Shown: positions 63,732 to 64,000 of the stretch, in pieces | Numbering within the stretch: the first letter of the stretch is position 1 | Layout: each line of letters starts with the position of its first letter | Assembly: GCF_030688855.1 (NCBI RefSeq) | Contig: NZ_JAUYZK010000006.1 | Span: 1 to 64,000, forward strand | Source of the DNA: Helicobacter cappadocius | GTDB taxonomy: Bacteria; Campylobacterota; Campylobacteria; Campylobacterales; Helicobacteraceae | DNA length: 64,000 bases | Direction of reading: 5' to 3' | Translations under genes and position numbers: made by a program | Notes under the pieces: generated by a model | Database searches by the model: none | What the model was told of the DNA's origin: nothing | Seen by the model: only the letters and a program-made list of their open reading frames with translations

Positions 63732-64000
63732 AAATTTTTCCGCCAATAATGACTGAATCTATCTTTGAAGATAATGTTTGATTATAGTAAGGAGAAAAAC
63801 TATCAGTAATCTGAGTATGTCCATGTAAATCTATGATCGCCAAATCCGCATCTTTTCCCAAACTAATCTCTCCTTTATTTAAACCTAAAAAATCAGATTG
63901 GTTTTTTGAACTCATCTTCACAAAAGAACTCATGTCCAAGACCCCTGTCTTAATAAGATAAGTATAAGCAAGAGGAAAATAATAGCTGATTGCATCGATT
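63724..64000 (-). CDS. Dihydroorotase C-terminal part (partial)
   Basis: The window holds only the last 92 codons. The readable part has SYYFPLAYTYLIKTG, FLGLNKGEISLGKDADLAIID and a final VIIGGKIYE, the end of a dihydroorotase or its PyrC-like homologue. It normally converts carbamoyl-aspartate to dihydroorotate in pyrimidine synthesis. The active-site metal residues lie upstream, outside the window, so catalytic status cannot be judged. It continues beyond 64000. Confidence 0.75.
   Translation of the reverse strand, partial: IDAISYYFPLAYTYLIKTGVLDMSSFVKMSSKNQSDFLGLNKGEISLGKDADLAIIDLHGHTQITDSFSPYYNQTLSSKIDSVIIGGKIYE

Noticed and set aside
1-64000. CRISPR arrays, rRNA genes and insertion sequences
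   Set aside because: No direct-repeat arrays, rRNA or transposase genes were seen anywhere in the window.

Overview
The window reads as chromosome of a Helicobacter-like campylobacterote (epsilonproteobacterium). The grounds are strong A+T richness, an aminofutalosine-pathway deaminase, PseC, the FlhB-like FlhX, FecD/FecE, LuxS, ferritin, a decayed Helicobacter-type outer membrane protein, and several blocks whose order I remember from H. pylori: pbp2-engB-lpt-kdsC-rlpA-mltD-tatD-ribE-flhX-metNI, thiF-aguB-antiporter, dcd-accB-accC-pseC, clpA-clpS-bioD and the deaminase-pyrC pair. It differs from H. pylori in carrying hisB, UDP-galactopyranose mutase and an amidase/alanine-symporter pair, so an enterohepatic or other non-pylori Helicobacter is plausible. 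The synteny is from memory, not from a search.

Layout. 1-3.3 kb: divergent start of a Tat-exported protein, an AGCS symporter and an amidase. 3.3-5.1 kb: a type II restriction-modification pair whose endonuclease is cut by one in-frame TGA. 5.1-8.7 kb: a MetF-like protein, SerB, PBP2 and an MreD-like protein. 8.9-13.8 kb: a compact minus-strand operon mltD-rlpA-hisB-kdsC-lptC-lptA-engB, mostly with 4-base ATGA overlaps, building and remodelling the envelope. 13.9-20.3 kb: tatD, ribE, flhX, metN (apparent AUU start), metI, two metQ copies and a sugar aminotransferase. 20.3-24.9 kb: luxS, two lipoproteins (one 57 residues, Cys-rich), ferritin, a GIY-YIG protein, an outer membrane protein pseudogene and small secreted proteins.

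24.9-36.4 kb is one long minus-strand run. It starts with an E1-like enzyme (TcdA type), a 54-residue protein that is half Asp/Glu, a carbamoylputrescine amidase, an antiporter-like protein and Glf. A promoter at 32.29 kb then leads into a surface-polysaccharide cluster of four glycosyltransferases, an O-antigen-ligase-like protein, a methyltransferase and a MATE exporter. One glycosyltransferase carries an 11-base C tract that should make it phase variable. 36.5-38.9 kb: a metal-type binding protein, a decayed region with an A8G9 tract, and a PAP2 phosphatase. 38.9-43.8 kb: dcd, accB, accC, a flagellin-like protein, pseC and an unknown protein, then tRNA-Met.

43.9-53.7 kb: an MFS transporter, a TonB-dependent receptor with a Fur-box-like site, ileS, a 46-residue membrane protein, fecD/fecE and flgG. 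53.8-64 kb: clpA/clpS, bioD, an IbrA/IbrB-like pair (PAPS-reductase-type ATP pyrophosphatase plus ParB-like protein), a chemoreceptor, an exported nuclease, the aminofutalosine deaminase, an MscS channel and the end of a dihydroorotase. The best candidates for undescribed biology are the IbrA/IbrB pair, the acidic microprotein coupled to the E1-like enzyme, the GIY-YIG protein with an unusual C-terminal domain, and the small Cys-rich lipoprotein.
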